Source: JANXLS01 sp038227045 (lineage in GTDB: Bacteria > Planctomycetota > SZUA-567 > H5-PLA8). Taken from it: a stretch of DNA of 13,975 nucleotides. The stretch covers positions 1 through 13,975 of the forward strand of contig JBBRQD010000135.1 in NCBI GenBank assembly GCA_038227045.1, in the 5' to 3' direction. The notes below the pieces were generated by a model. It was given only the letters and a program-made list of their open reading frames with translations. It made no database searches and had not been told where the DNA came from. A program made the translations under genes and the position numbers. Positions 1 to 7,071 of the stretch are shown here, piece after piece (within the stretch, counting starts at the first letter, position 1; each line of letters starts with the position of its first letter).

Positions 1-1596
1 GTGAGCAGCTACGCTTGGAACAACGGCGCGACCACAAATGTGGGTGCTGTGACGTGGGGCAATGGCATGACAGGCGTCTCCGGGGCCGTTTCCGCCGCGA
101 ATTCTTTGGTTGGCAGCACCACCAATGACCAAGTTGGCCGCTTCGTGACGGCGTTGAGCAACGGCAACTATGTCGTAATCAGCGGCGCTTGGAACAACGG
201 CGCGACCACGCAGGCAGGCGCAGTGACGCTGTCCCCGGGTGGCTTCGCCACGGTCGGTGCAATTGCCAGTAGCAACAGCGTGCTCGGAACCTTCACCAAC
301 GGGGGATCGAACTTGGTTTTCGATTACGACCCGCTGCATACGCAAATAGTTGTAGGACGGCCCGACAGCAATATCGTCACAATTTTCGGCATCGTGGTTC
401 CCGATCTCACAGCCGCGCTATCGCACACGGGTAACTTTACGCAAGGCCAATCCGGCGCGACTTACACCGTGACCGTCACAAATTCAGGCGCAGGTCCGAG
501 TGTCGGAACAATCACCGCAACCATCACGACCCTGCCCGCCGGTCTGAACGCGACGGCTTTCACCGGCACCGGCTGGACACAAACCAGTCTCGCGCCGCCC
601 ACCGCCACTTTCAGCGGTGTGCTCGCCACCTCCGTCAGCAACAATGCGCTGACTCTGACCGTCAACGTCGCTAGCAGTGCCGGTACTCCGCTCGTTCCGG
701 TCGTCACCATTTCCGGCGGCGGCGAATCCAATACCGCCAACGACACCGCCAGCGATGCCACGACCGTCTTAACCGCGCCGCCAATTATGATCACGTCCGG
801 TCCCACTGCACTTCCTTCATCTGCCGGCGTCGGCCAAATCGTCACCTTCAGTGCCGCCGCATCCGGCGGAATTGGAACGTTGACCTACACGTGGAATTTT
901 GGTGACGGCAGTCCGGGCGCGACGGGCGCGAGCGTCACACACCCGTACTCCGCGGCGGGAAGCTTTACGGCGACGGTGCTGGTGACCGACACGGCCAACG
1001 GCAGCACCAGTGGTTCGGTCGGAGTGACTGTCAACGCGTCTAAGGTGGGCACGGGCATCGACAGCGACGGCGATGGTTTTTCCGACGCGTTCGAAAATGC
1101 CGTGGGCACCGACCCGAACAGCGCGGCGAGCACGCCCACCGGACAACCGATCACAGCCGCCACACTTCAGTCGCTCACTCTCGCCAAGCCCTCCATCAAG
1201 CTGAATTTTGCAAAGCCGGGGACAGCCGACTCGATTACATTCTCCGGCACTCTGAACATTCCCGCCGGCTTCAACCCGAGCGGCGCAATGGTCTTCATCG
1301 ACGTGGGCGGCGTGGCGGAAAAATTGCCGCTGAACGGCAAAGGCAACGATAAGGTGAAGGTCACGATCAAATCGAAAAAAGGCGTCGTCACGCCGGGGCC
1401 GGCAAAATACACCGTCACATTCAAGAAAGGCAACTTCGCGCCAACGCTGGCGAATTTCGGCCTGACGAAGACAGTCGGTCCCGCCAAACCAGTGAACGTG
1501 CCGTTCACACTTATTTTCAATAGCACGGTATATCAAACCACGCCCGCACTGACCTACACGGTGTTAATGAAAGGGAAGTCGGGAACCGCAAAGTAG
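1..1596 (+). CDS. Secreted/surface repeat protein with PKD domain and calcium-binding loop (5'-partial)
   Basis: The reading frame is open at the left edge and the first codon (GTG) is probably internal, so the N-terminus and any signal peptide are missing. The visible 531 residues begin with two WNNGATT...GAVT repeats (about residues 5-25 and 61-78), which I associate with a Pfam repeat of unknown function (DUF5650, from memory). Residues about 130-257 form a Thr/Ser/Val-rich beta domain resembling DUF11/CARD-like adhesion modules. Residues about 260-345 are a PKD domain with the FGDGS signature at 300-304. A thrombospondin-3/EF-hand-like calcium loop follows (DSDGDGFSD, Asp354/356/358/362 and Glu365). 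The C-terminal ~145 residues are Lys-rich and beta-like, with no LPXTG and no clear membrane anchor. A role as an extracellular structural or adhesive protein is inferred from these modules; ligand unknown. Confidence 0.75.
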   Translation: MSSYAWNNGATTNVGAVTWGNGMTGVSGAVSAANSLVGSTTNDQVGRFVTALSNGNYVVISGAWNNGATTQAGAVTLSPGGFATVGAIASSNSVLGTFTNGGSNLVFDYDPLHTQIVVGRPDSNIVTIFGIVVPDLTAALSHTGNFTQGQSGATYTVTVTNSGAGPSVGTITATITTLPAGLNATAFTGTGWTQTSLAPPTATFSGVLATSVSNNALTLTVNVASSAGTPLVPVVTISGGGESNTANDTASDATTVLTAPPIMITSGPTALPSSAGVGQIVTFSAAASGGIGTLTYTWNFGDGSPGATGASVTHPYSAAGSFTATVLVTDTANGSTSGSVGVTVNASKVGTGIDSDGDGFSDAFENAVGTDPNSAASTPTGQPITAATLQSLTLAKPSIKLNFAKPGTADSITFSGTLNIPAGFNPSGAMVFIDVGGVAEKLPLNGKGNDKVKVTIKSKKGVVTPGPAKYTVTFKKGNFAPTLANFGLTKTVGPAKPVNVPFTLIFNSTVYQTTPALTYTVLMKGKSGTAK

Positions 1597-1605
1597 CCAT
1601 CCTCT

Positions 1606-1669
1606 AAATTGCGTGAGGGAGCACTGCCTTTTCAATAGCGAGTGCTCAGTCGCCGTTTTCGTGCAATTT
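1606..1669 (+). other. Nested inverted repeats downstream of the surface-protein gene
   Basis: Two nested 7-bp perfect arms are visible: outer AAATTGC (1606-1612) with GCAATTT (1663-1669), and inner GAGCACT (1619-1625) with AGTGCTC (1641-1647). They lie 10-75 bases after the stop codon, so they could form a 3'-end structure of that transcript. No U-tract follows directly, so this is not a canonical intrinsic terminator. Confidence 0.35.
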
Positions 1670-1773
1670 CGATTCGATTTCAGGGGTGATCAGCAGGGCG
1701 CGGTTTTTTGTCGATAGGACGAGATTAACGAGGGTTTTTGAGAGCGACTGACCCATGGGAGCCCTTCATGTTT

Positions 1774-1836
1774 GCCCTTTCAGGGCGATGCAAGATGGTC
1801 TCGTTCGTACCCGGGGTTGCGCGCTTCGCGCAACCC
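1774..1836. repeat. REP-like double-hairpin intergenic element
   Basis: Two hairpins lie 27 bases apart. The first is GCCCT-TTC-AGGGC (1774-1786). The second is a perfect 10-bp stem, GGGTTGCGCG-CTT-CGCGCAACCC (1814-1836). Short loops, perfect stems and a position between genes resemble REP/BIME-type dispersed elements. Translating this stretch gives the kind of spurious 'PFRA...' peptide often mis-annotated from such repeats. Only one copy is in the window, so repetitiveness is inferred. Confidence 0.4.
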
Positions 1837-1880
1837 AAAGTGTCACTGACCCGTTCTCTTTAATTGCCGCACAAATTCAG

Positions 1881-1908
1881 TTGCACTCCACAAACGCGGT
1901 GCTAGTAT
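1881..1908 (+). promoter_or_regulatory. Probable sigma70-type promoter of rpsT
   Basis: A -35 like TTGCAC (1881-1886) is followed after 16 bases by a -10 like TAGTAT (1903-1908), preceded by TG-C. It is the best promoter match in the gap and would start a transcript near 1915, giving a leader of about 75 bases before the rpsT ATG at 1990. Confidence 0.5.
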
Positions 1909-1989
1909 GCTTCGCTCTTGAAACGGAGCTTTGGATTGCTTCGTGGTATTTTCAGCAAACGGATTCGAAAGAAAGCGAAGAAAGACAGT

Positions 1990-2280
1990 ATGGGCCACTC
2001 ACTCAGCGCCGACAAACGCGAACGCCAGAATGTCAAGCGCGCGCACAAGAACCGCGAAAACCGCACCGTCCTGCGCAAGGAAACGAAGCGCATCAACGCC
2101 ACCATTGCCGCCGGCAACATCGACGTCAAAAAGACCCTCGCCGAAGGCTTCAAGGCGCTGGACCTTGCCGCCCGCAAGAACGCCATTCCGAAAAAGCGCG
2201 CCGACCGCAAAAAGTCCCGTCTCGCGCTCGCGCTGAATCGCGCAAACAAGGCGGCAGCGGCAAAGCCCGCCGCGCACTAG
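1990..2280 (+). CDS. rpsT: 30S ribosomal protein S20 (bS20)
   Basis: This 96-residue, very Lys/Arg/Ala-rich protein matches bS20, which binds 16S rRNA early in assembly of the small subunit. Recognisable features are the N-terminal SADKRERQNVKRAHKNR stretch (family form: SALKRxRQNxKRRxRNR), the TxIKK/AIxAG-like middle and the C-terminal AIPKKRADRKKSRLA motif (family: IHKNKAARKKSRLA). The length fits the family's usual 85-100 residues. The start at 1990 is chosen because it places the conserved motif at the expected distance from the N-terminus; an in-frame extension to 1918 would add residues foreign to the family. The ribosome-binding site is weak (AGAAAG, about 5 bases upstream). A promoter lies at 1881-1908 and a strong terminator at 2312-2351, so it looks monocistronic. 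Confidence 0.93.
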   Translation: MGHSLSADKRERQNVKRAHKNRENRTVLRKETKRINATIAAGNIDVKKTLAEGFKALDLAARKNAIPKKRADRKKSRLALALNRANKAAAAKPAAH

Positions 2281-2311
2281 CGTCTTCATTTCGCGGCGAT
2301 CCATAGTCCTG

Positions 2312-2351
2312 CGCGGGTCTGGCCGCAAGCGGCCAGACCCGCGTGTTTTTT
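2312..2351 (+). terminator. Intrinsic terminator of rpsT
   Basis: A perfect 13-bp GC-rich stem, CGCGGGTCTGGCC (2312-2324) with GGCCAGACCCGCG (2331-2343), closes a 6-base loop and is followed at once by a run of six T (2346-2351). It lies 31 bases after the rpsT stop codon. Confidence 0.93.
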
Positions 2352-2526
2352 CACGTGCGGTCAAGACCCCTTTTTCCAGTGCTGGCAATTCGAAAAAATG
2401 CCGCTATCCTCCAGCTTTGGTGAATTTGTTATTTTTCGCGACGAAAACTCATCGCGTTGCGTATTATCTATATACACGTAGAATGAGCGCACGCGACAGT
2501 TGGATCGTCATAAGGATTTCGGCTCG

Positions 2527-5500
2527 ATGGCCGACAGCGTTGATCAAGAAATCTCCCCCGAAGTAGCCGGAGCGGCCGACGATGGCCCTGCTCCGGAAAC
2601 GGGCGCGGCTCACTGTTCGCGTTACGCGGACACCGCCGTCGATCTGGGGTATTGCACGCGCGACCGCGTCGAAGCGGCGACGCGCGCATTTCTGGAGACC
2701 GGCGCCGACGGCCACAGTTTCGGCGCATGCCTGGTAAAAGAAGGCATTGTGACGCGCGAACAAGACCGCGCATGTGAGCGTGCCTTGCGCGGACGCTCTT
2801 CCATCGGCGGCTTCGCCATCCTTGAAAAAGTCGGCCAGGGCGGCATGGGTACGGTCTTCCGCGCGCGCCAGATCAGCATGGACCGCATCGTCGCCGTTAA
2901 AATCCTCGCACCCAAATTCGCCCAGGATCCCGCCTTCAAACAACGCTTCCTCAACGAAGCGCGGACCTGCGCCAAACTCAGCCATCTCAACATCATCAAC
3001 GGCATCGATTGCGGCGAAGACAGCGGCTACACTTATTTCGCAATGGAATTCGTCGAAGGCCGCACCGTCAAGCAAGTGCTCAAGGAAAAAGGGCGCCTCG
3101 AACCCGACGAAGCCTTCGGCATCATCCGGCAGATGGCCGGTGCGTTGTCCTACGCGCGCAAGTTCGACATGGTTCACCGCGACATCAAGCCTGACAACAT
3201 CATGATGACGCCGTCGGGCGTCGCAAAATTGTGCGATCTCGGTCTGGCCATGCAGGCGGAGCGTGAAAGCAACGAAGCGATCCCAGAGCCTGGACCGAGC
3301 GGCTCGGGCGACTCGGCCAAACTGCGCGCTGAGAAAGCAGACCCGACGGAGAGGGCGGACGTAACGATCACCCCCAAAAAATCGACAAAATGTCTGGCGC
3401 TGGGCACGCCGCATTATATGTCCCCGGAACAGGCACGCGGCGAATCGAATATCGACGCGCGCAGCGACATTTATTCGCTGGGCGCCACATTCTATCATTT
3501 GATTGTGGGCGATACGATGTTCTCGGGCAAGACCAGCACCGAAGTGATGATGCATCATGTCACCGACGAAGCCCCCAATCCGTGCGTGCTGGATCCTGAA
3601 ATTCCGCCGGGATTGGGCATGATCATTTCCAAAATGATGGCCAAGAATTGTGCCGACAGATACGCCAATTCGGACGAATTGATCGCCGACCTCGACGCGG
3701 TGAAGAACGGCACACTGCCGAACGCCATGGGATTCAATGCCAAATCCTCGTGTGGGATTCTCCCGTCCGACGAATTGCGCCGGTTGCGTTCCGGCGGCAC
3801 GCCGCGTTGGCAGCGCTTGCTGCCCCATGCCGCGGCGGCGCTGCTGCTGGGCGTCCTCGCCTATTTCGCAGCGATCTGGTTCGGCTCCAAAACTGTTACT
3901 CCTCCGAACGAAGTCGCTCATGTCACCGGGCCCGTCACAAGCGTCGCGGTCACTAATTCCCGAACCGTTCCATCACCCTCGACAAAAATCGTCGAAACAG
4001 TGCCAAAGACCGAGACTAAGCCGGCGGTGACCGAAACGAAAAAGATTCCCGATCCGCCAAAAATCGAATCAACCAAGCCGCCCGTCGTCCCGGTCACCAA
4101 CCCCGAAGCCGTTGTTATCGACAAACCGCCCGATCCGCCTCTGCCGCCTCCAGTGCCCGAACTTCCGCGCCCGGAACTCAAGCTGACTCCGGAAATGCAC
4201 TACGCGCACTTTTTGCAGGAGTACGAAAATCGCGCTGGCAAAATGGAAACCGCGAAGCTGCACGCCGAAATGAGCGAACTGGCGCTGGCCTCAACCTACG
4301 CGCCCGCGAAAGATGACATCCATGCGGAATTGGCCGACCTGAAAAGCGGCTGGGAATTTGAAATCAAAGTGTTGAAAAAAATCGCCGAGCAGAAAGCCGA
4401 GATCGATTTCAGCCCCGAGATGGCGAAGAAATGGGAAGTGCCCAAAGGCAAGGCCGTGGGCTTCGCTGAAACGCGCGGGTTGCAAATCGAGATTCGAAAT
4501 GGCGCGGCCTTTTATATTGCGCCCATTTTACTGCCTCCCGACACGATCATCGCACGATCGATCGATGCGACCGCGCTCGCCAAGGTCCAATTCTATTACG
4601 CCCGGGGCATTCGGGCCGCGGTCTTCGCCTTGATGCCGTCGCTCCCACCTGCCGAAACGAAACGCTGGGAACGCAAATTCAATTTAATGGCCGTAAAAGA
4701 GCCCGAGTTGACGGCGCGAGAAGCGTACAAAAATCTGGCGACGATTGCCGAGGCAAAGAGTTGGAAAACGTTCTCCGAAATGGTCGTCGATTTTAACAAG
4801 GATTACGGTTCAACGCCCACGGCCAAGACAAATCTCGCCCAGATTCACCAATGGCAGGAAGCCGCGCTTCACGCGCTCGAGCCGCCCAGCAAATGGCGGA
4901 GCGTCTTCCATGCCGCCACGGTGCGCGACATCCCCAACAAGCAGGGCGATCCGGCCTGGGTCGAGTTGACTTACGATTTCAAAACGCCCGAACAGGCCAG
5001 CGATTTCAGCAGCATTCACGGGCAGCTCAAGATCGAGAACGGCCGGTTAATCGTTCCCGAAGGCGGCGGCGACTACGCACACCTGCGCTTTATCGCGCCG
5101 TTCTCCACCATCCAGTCATTCAAAGCAACGGGCAAGTCGCTGCACAAGGAATTGCGGCCTTTCGGCGTCGTCTTCATCGAACCCGCGCAAGCGGTCGCCG
5201 GCCCGAACGCAGGAAATCCCATGCTGAAAATGGATCCCGCCACTTTTTGCGCCGACGTCGACAACATGGCCGAAAATCACTCGATGATTACGACGCCGCC
5301 CCCGGTGTTCAATTGGCTTCGCGATACGACGATTGGATTCAAAACGGCCAAAAGCGATAAGCACTGGACCATCGACGATAAGACGATTGCCGTCTCAAAA
5401 TTGCCGAAACAGTTCTCCGGAGGCTGGATCGCGCTGTGGAGTGCGCAGGGAAATCAGAGTTGGAGCTCGATTCAGATTGTCTTCCGTCCCGACGAACAAT

Positions 5501-5562
5501 GGGAGAAGATGAAAAAGAAAGTCGAGCCCCCCCCGCCCGCGCCTCATCATCCACCCGAATGA
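2527..5562 (+). CDS. Large membrane-anchored Ser/Thr protein kinase (Hanks/PknB type)
   Basis: A 1011-residue receptor-like kinase. Residues ~30-90 form a short helical domain (LGYCTRDRVEAA...LVKEGIVTREQ), often placed before kinases of the PVC group. The kinase domain (~95-390) has all key elements: GQGGMGTV (103-110), Lys125, alpha-C Glu144, HRDIKPDN (217-224), DLG in place of DFG (237-239) and SPE in place of APE (299-301). About 50 Ser/Glu/Lys-rich residues are inserted between DLG and GTPHYMSPE, lengthening the activation loop. One transmembrane segment (~433-454) is followed by a Pro/Thr/Lys-rich stalk (~460-560) and an extracytoplasmic region. Its last part (~809-985) looks like a beta-sandwich, perhaps LamG/DUF1080-like; this is unsure. 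Start: ATG 2527 has AAGGA 10 bases upstream; an in-frame TTG at 2500 is less likely. The signal sensed and the substrates are unknown. Its 3' end overlaps the convergent ribD by 16 bp. Confidence 0.92.
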   Translation: MADSVDQEISPEVAGAADDGPAPETGAAHCSRYADTAVDLGYCTRDRVEAATRAFLETGADGHSFGACLVKEGIVTREQDRACERALRGRSSIGGFAILEKVGQGGMGTVFRARQISMDRIVAVKILAPKFAQDPAFKQRFLNEARTCAKLSHLNIINGIDCGEDSGYTYFAMEFVEGRTVKQVLKEKGRLEPDEAFGIIRQMAGALSYARKFDMVHRDIKPDNIMMTPSGVAKLCDLGLAMQAERESNEAIPEPGPSGSGDSAKLRAEKADPTERADVTITPKKSTKCLALGTPHYMSPEQARGESNIDARSDIYSLGATFYHLIVGDTMFSGKTSTEVMMHHVTDEAPNPCVLDPEIPPGLGMIISKMMAKNCADRYANSDELIADLDAVKNGTLPNAMGFNAKSSCGILPSDELRRLRSGGTPRWQRLLPHAAAALLLGVLAYFAAIWFGSKTVTPPNEVAHVTGPVTSVAVTNSRTVPSPSTKIVETVPKTETKPAVTETKKIPDPPKIESTKPPVVPVTNPEAVVIDKPPDPPLPPPVPELPRPELKLTPEMHYAHFLQEYENRAGKMETAKLHAEMSELALASTYAPAKDDIHAELADLKSGWEFEIKVLKKIAEQKAEIDFSPEMAKKWEVPKGKAVGFAETRGLQIEIRNGAAFYIAPILLPPDTIIARSIDATALAKVQFYYARGIRAAVFALMPSLPPAETKRWERKFNLMAVKEPELTAREAYKNLATIAEAKSWKTFSEMVVDFNKDYGSTPTAKTNLAQIHQWQEAALHALEPPSKWRSVFHAATVRDIPNKQGDPAWVELTYDFKTPEQASDFSSIHGQLKIENGRLIVPEGGGDYAHLRFIAPFSTIQSFKATGKSLHKELRPFGVVFIEPAQAVAGPNAGNPMLKMDPATFCADVDNMAENHSMITTPPPVFNWLRDTTIGFKTAKSDKHWTIDDKTIAVSKLPKQFSGGWIALWSAQGNQSWSSIQIVFRPDEQWEKMKKKVEPPPPAPHHPPE

Positions 5563-6728
5563 GTCGTTTCGTCGGCCTGATTCTCGCGGCTCCAGCCCCA
5601 TTCGCTCAGCGCGCCTTCGATCAAAACATCCTCGCCGATTCGCCGCGTCGTCATCGATCCGTCAATAAATTTCAGCCCGTCCGCTACCCTCCCCGCCCCG
5701 CGCCCGGCAATGGCGCTCACGCTTTTTTCGCCGCCGATGATTTTAGGCGCAACGAAAACGTGCGCGCGGTCGGCATGTTTCGAATCGACAAACGCGCCCA
5801 GCAATCGCGCGCCTCCTTCCACCATGACCGAGAGCACGCCGCGCTTGCCCATTTCCAGAATCGCCGACTCGACCGAGACAGAGCCGTTCAAATCCCGCTC
5901 GACTTCGATCACGTCCGCACCACTGTTGCGCAATGCGCCGATGCGCTCGCGCGCAAGGGCATCCGACGGAGCGCACGTAACGATCGTCACGGCTCCATCA
6001 GGTTGAGCGCCGAACAGTTTCGCACGTGCAGGCGTTCGGGCGTGAGTGTCGAGAACGACGCGCCGCGGCTGCCGGATTGCGGCAGTCTCTTCGGCAGATC
6101 CGAGCCGCACGTTCAAGGTGGGATCGTCCGCCAGGATCGTGCCAATGCCAACCATCACGGCATCGTGCCGCGCGCGCAACCGATGCGCGTGAACGCGCGC
6201 CGCGTCGCCCGTGATCCATTTCGAATCGCCCGACGCCGTGGCGATTCGGCCGTCCAAACTCATCGCCCATTTTAGAGCGACCAGAGGCGCGTGCGTCCGC
6301 GTAAATTTTAGAAATGCGGCATTGATCCGCTGGCATTCCAATTCGCGAACGCCTTCGATCACGTCGATGCCCGCCGCGCGAAGCGCCGCGATTCCGCCAG
6401 ACGCCACGGGATTCGGATCGCGAGCGCCAAGCACTACCGTTGCGATTCCCGCCGCGATGACGGCGTGCGTGCAAGGCGCAGTCTTTCCGGTGTGGTTGCA
6501 GGGTTCGAGAGTGCAATACAGAGTGGCGCCGCGAGAGTCGGAGCCGGCCTGGCGCAGTGCGTGGACTTCGGCATGAGGCCCGCCAAACTTCTCATGCCAG
6601 CCGCGCCCCACCGCGATTCCATTCTTGACGACCACCGCGCCCACCATGGGATTGGGGCTCACCCACCCCGCTCCGTGCGCCGCAAGCGCCAACGCCTCGT
6701 CCATCCATTTTTCATGCGAATCGGCCAT
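5547..6728 (-). CDS. ribD: Bifunctional riboflavin biosynthesis deaminase/reductase RibD
   Basis: A 393-residue RibD that carries out two successive steps of riboflavin synthesis: deamination of 2,5-diamino-6-ribosylamino-pyrimidinone 5'-phosphate, then NADPH-dependent reduction of the ribosyl side chain. The N-terminal cytidine-deaminase-like domain (~1-145) has the zinc motif HAE (52-54) and PCNHTG...PC with Cys77 and Cys86. The C-terminal reductase domain (~147-370) has LKWAMSLDGRIA (152-162), SKWITG (169-174), DDPTLNVR (201-208) and the VEGG motif. Length and domain order are standard. ATG 6728 is the natural start (SPNPMVGAVVV at the usual distance), but no clear Shine-Dalgarno sequence precedes it. 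The neighbours are not other rib genes, so it stands alone. Its 3' end overlaps the kinase gene by 16 bp. The 182 bases between its start and the tRNA must hold promoters in both directions. Confidence 0.96.
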   Translation of the reverse strand: MADSHEKWMDEALALAAHGAGWVSPNPMVGAVVVKNGIAVGRGWHEKFGGPHAEVHALRQAGSDSRGATLYCTLEPCNHTGKTAPCTHAVIAAGIATVVLGARDPNPVASGGIAALRAAGIDVIEGVRELECQRINAAFLKFTRTHAPLVALKWAMSLDGRIATASGDSKWITGDAARVHAHRLRARHDAVMVGIGTILADDPTLNVRLGSAEETAAIRQPRRVVLDTHARTPARAKLFGAQPDGAVTIVTCAPSDALARERIGALRNSGADVIEVERDLNGSVSVESAILEMGKRGVLSVMVEGGARLLGAFVDSKHADRAHVFVAPKIIGGEKSVSAIAGRGAGRVADGLKFIDGSMTTRRIGEDVLIEGALSEWGWSRENQADETTHSGG

Positions 6729-6863
6729 TGTGTTCGTCTCGCGTCAATACATAAAAGTGCCGCTGCCAAACCGGCACACCCATCATAATCGCGAGACAAA
6801 CGAAAGGCTTCGGAAGAAATTTGGAAATAAATGCGCCGCACTGCTTGATATTTCGAACAAATT

Positions 6864-6869
6864 TAGTAT
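6864..6869 (+). promoter_or_regulatory. Weak -10 candidate for the tRNA-Gln gene
   Basis: TAGTAT lies 41 bases before the tRNA, at a plausible distance for a -10 element. No convincing -35 is found 16-18 bases upstream (TTGATA at 6845-6850 is only 13 bases away). Confidence 0.25.
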
Positions 6870-6910
6870 GAACTACCCCTTCAAACACGCGGCAATCCAC
6901 CGCCGCACAC

Positions 6911-6981
6911 TGCCCTGTCGTCCAATGGTAGGACACCAGACTCTGACTCTGGGTATCTTGGTTCGAATCCAGGCGGGGCAA
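6911..6981 (+). tRNA. tRNA-Gln (anticodon CUG)
   Basis: The 71-base sequence folds as a complete cloverleaf. The acceptor stem is TGCCCTG/CGGGGCA with discriminator A6981. The D arm is GTCC-AATGGTA-GGAC. The anticodon arm is CCAGA-CTCTGAC-TCTGG, so positions 34-36 read CUG (glutamine, codon CAG). After a 4-base variable loop comes the T arm CTTGG-TTCGAAT-CCAGG. The 3' CCA is not encoded. An intrinsic terminator and an integrase gene follow immediately, so the 3' half is also the likely attachment site of the element. Confidence 0.95.
6956..6981 (+). other. Candidate attL: 3' end of tRNA-Gln
   Basis: Tyrosine recombinases commonly recombine in the T-arm/acceptor part of a tRNA gene and restore its 3' end. 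The integrase gene begins 90 bases downstream in the same orientation. No second copy of this 26-base stretch was seen in the window, so attR must lie beyond the right edge and the exact crossover is unknown. Confidence 0.5.
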
Positions 6982-7008
6982 TAAGAAATTTTCATAGTGA
7001 CATTGGAG

Positions 7009-7034
7009 AAACCGGGCGATTGTCCGGTTTTTTT
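7009..7034 (+). terminator. Intrinsic terminator after tRNA-Gln
   Basis: A 7-bp stem, AAACCGG with CCGGTTT, closes the 8-base loop GCGATTGT and runs into seven T (7028-7034). It lies 28 bases after the tRNA, on the element side of the likely crossover, so after integration the element would supply the terminator of the host tRNA. Confidence 0.8.
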
Positions 7035-7036
7035 AT

Positions 7037-7065
7037 TTGCATTTTATGTAATCTTGGCGTCTAAT
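7037..7065 (+). promoter_or_regulatory. Candidate integrase promoter with a TAATCTTG direct repeat
   Basis: TTGCAT (7037-7042), a 17-base spacer and TCTAAT (7060-7065) make a moderate sigma70-like promoter. Transcription would start at about 7072, the A of the integrase ATG, which fits the absence of a ribosome-binding site (leaderless mRNA). The octamer TAATCTTG occurs twice, 13 bases apart (7049-7056, 7062-7069), across the -10 region, and could be a binding site for a regulator or for the integrase itself. Confidence 0.35.
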
Positions 7066-7071
7066 CTTGAA

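Noticed and set aside
817..1536. 239-aa minus-strand frame opposite the surface-protein gene
   Set aside because: It is antisense to a sequence with clear PKD and calcium-loop motifs and has the Arg-rich composition of a shadow frame.
1755..2306. 183-aa plus-strand frame across the rpsT region
   Set aside because: It starts in the REP-like hairpin region and runs out of frame through rpsT; its peptide is the artefact commonly produced by such repeats.
2464..3921. Long minus-strand frame (485 aa) opposite the kinase
   Set aside because: It lies entirely antisense to a well-supported kinase gene in GC-rich DNA, is rich in Arg/Ala/Phe/His and has no recognisable domain.
5436..6275. 279-aa plus-strand frame opposite ribD
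   Set aside because: RibD has every catalytic motif on the minus strand; this frame is Arg/Ala-rich with no family resemblance.
6997..7071. N-terminal extension of the integrase to 6997
   Set aside because: It would translate through the tRNA terminator hairpin and lies upstream of the likely promoter; the added residues resemble no integrase N-terminus.
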